Shown here: piece after piece, positions 5,317 through 6,488 of the stretch
Layout: each line of letters begins with the position of its first letter
How positions within the stretch are numbered: the stretch's first letter is position 1
Assembly (NCBI GenBank): GCA_020352595.1
Contig: CP070682.1
Coordinates: forward strand, 1,547,709 to 1,554,196
DNA: 6,488 bases
Source of the DNA: a bacterium
GTDB lineage: Bacteria > BMS3Abin14
Direction of reading: 5' to 3'
Notes under the pieces: generated by a model
Seen by the model: the letters and a program-made list of their open reading frames with translations, nothing else
Told to the model about the DNA's origin: nothing
The model's database searches: none
Made by a program: the position numbers and the translations under genes

Positions 5317-6488
5317 ATGCACAAGAGACTCGTCTTCAACATTGTCTCCAGAATCCTCCTGGTGACCTCCCTGACGATGTTCCTCCCGCTGGGCTGGGCC
5401 GTCTGGGACGATCACTCCAGCATGGAGACGAGGGCTTTCATCATAACCATCCTCCTCGGGTTCCTGCTGGTGGTCACCGTCCGCAGGTTCCTGCCCGCCA
5501 CGGAGGATGATTTCAACGTCATGGGGGCCAAGGACGGCCTGGCCGTGGTGGGCCTGTCCTGGCTCGTCGTCTCCCTCGTGGGAGCCCTCCCCTTCTATCT
5601 GAGCGGAGTCACCCCCACCTACGCGGACGCCTTCTTCGAGACGGTGAGCGGATTCACCACGACGGGAGCCACCGTGCTGACCTGGATCGAGGGGCAGCCG
5701 AGGGGCATCCTGTTCTGGCGAAGCCTGACCCACTGGCTGGGGGGCATGGGCATCATCGTGCTGTCCGTGGCCCTCCTGCCGGCCATCGGCAGGGGAGCCT
5801 ACCAGCTCTATCGCGCAGAAGCCCCGGGCCCCACGGCCGAGAGGCTGCGCCCCCGGATGAAGGAGACGGCCAAGACCCTGTGGACGGTCTATTTCCTGCT
5901 GAGCATGGCCGAGACCCTCCTGCTCATGATCGGGGGGATGCCCCTCTTCGACGCGCTGTGCCACACCTTCGGCACCATGGCCACCGGAGGTTTCTCCACC
6001 AGGAACGCCAGCATCGGAGCCTACGGGGGGTACGTCCAGTGGGTCGTCATCCTCTTCATGTTCCTGGCCGGCTGTAACTTCCTTCTCCACTACCAGGGCC
6101 TTCGCGGAAAGGTGGGGGTCTACTGGCGCAGCGAGGAGTTCAGGATCTACCTGTCCCTCGTCCTCCTTTTCGTCCCCGTGTTCACCTTCATCCTCGCCCT
6201 CACCGGGTCCGGTTTCAGTGAACAGACGCTGCGCCAGGCAGGATTCCAGGTGGTCTCCATCCTCACCACTACCGGCTACACAACCGCCGACTTCAACCTC
6301 TGGCCGGCGCTGCTCAAGATCACCCTCATACTGCTCATGTTCGTGGGCGGATGCGCCGGTTCCACCGGCGGAGGGATGAAGGTCATAAGGGTCTACGTGG
6401 CCGTCAAGACGGGTTTCATGAGCATCATCAGGGCCATCCTGCCCAACGTGGTCATGCCTCTGAAGGTGGACTCGAAGCCGGTTTCCGA
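5317..6488 (+). CDS. trkH: Trk system K+ transporter membrane subunit TrkH (3' end beyond window)
   Basis: The frame is open from ATG 5317 to the right edge: 390 complete residues of a protein normally around 480. It is the inner-membrane K+ pathway of the Trk system. Hydrophobic segments lie at about 9-29, 41-55 and 73-95, then in M1-P-M2 repeats. Filter loops are visible for repeat 1 (SGFTTTGAT, G117), repeat 2 (TMATGGFST, G224) and repeat 3 (ILTTTGYTT, G320). The glycine-rich intramembrane gate loop GGCAGSTGGG is at 344-353, followed by MKVIR. The fourth filter loop and last helices should lie beyond the edge. The start is the first ATG after the trkA stop, which is in the same frame. The upstream signal is weak (AGACGG, 5305-5310), so coupling to trkA translation is possible. 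The MHKRLVF N-terminus followed by a hydrophobic helix fits the family. Confidence 0.95.
   Translation, partial: MHKRLVFNIVSRILLVTSLTMFLPLGWAVWDDHSSMETRAFIITILLGFLLVVTVRRFLPATEDDFNVMGAKDGLAVVGLSWLVVSLVGALPFYLSGVTPTYADAFFETVSGFTTTGATVLTWIEGQPRGILFWRSLTHWLGGMGIIVLSVALLPAIGRGAYQLYRAEAPGPTAERLRPRMKETAKTLWTVYFLLSMAETLLLMIGGMPLFDALCHTFGTMATGGFSTRNASIGAYGGYVQWVVILFMFLAGCNFLLHYQGLRGKVGVYWRSEEFRIYLSLVLLFVPVFTFILALTGSGFSEQTLRQAGFQVVSILTTTGYTTADFNLWPALLKITLILLMFVGGCAGSTGGGMKVIRVYVAVKTGFMSIIRAILPNVVMPLKVDSKPVS

Noticed and set aside
3814..6090. Very long minus-strand open frame (758 codons) antisense to trkA and trkH
   Set aside because: It covers two well-identified genes on the opposite strand. Its translation is dominated by G, D, H, E and P without domain or motif structure. 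It is a by-product of GC-biased third codon positions.

Overview
The window is a GC-rich bacterial stretch with G/C-dominated third codon positions. All five supported genes are on the + strand. The gene types (a secreted repeat propeller, a DUF3524/QTMAN-type glycosyltransferase, an Old Yellow Enzyme with a Cys cluster, and a two-RCK TrkA followed by TrkH) fit a Gram-negative, perhaps anaerobic, Desulfobacterota-like lineage. That placement is inference; no marker gene here fixes the taxonomy.

Layout. Bases 2-1348 hold the 3' part of a surface or secreted protein: a Big_9/cadherin-like module followed by eight ELWxxDGT-like repeats that should fold as a beta-propeller. With no spacer, 1349-2482 encodes a complete homologue of the tRNA-queuosine mannosyltransferase family (QTMAN/GTDC1, formerly DUF3524). 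A 175-bp gap (2483-2657) contains two inverted repeats, one of them a long imperfect hairpin bounded by A5 and T5. Bases 2658-3785 encode a stand-alone NADH:flavin oxidoreductase with a C-terminal four-cysteine motif. A 124-bp gap (3786-3909) contains nested purine/pyrimidine inverted repeats and a good Shine-Dalgarno sequence. Bases 3910-5274 encode the complete TrkA, and 5317 to the right edge encodes the first 390 residues of TrkH.

How the genes work together. TrkA and TrkH form one functional unit: TrkH is the membrane K+ pathway and TrkA its cytosolic NAD(H)/nucleotide-sensing ring. The propeller and the glycosyltransferase abut and are probably co-transcribed, but no functional link is evident. 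The oxidoreductase appears to be a separate unit flanked by hairpins.

I do not see a clearly new multi-gene system. The most interesting item is the bacterial QTMAN homologue, whose substrate in bacteria cannot be read from sequence. After it come the internally duplicated propeller and the structured leader in front of the oxidoreductase. No rRNA, tRNA, CRISPR array, insertion sequence or phage feature was seen.
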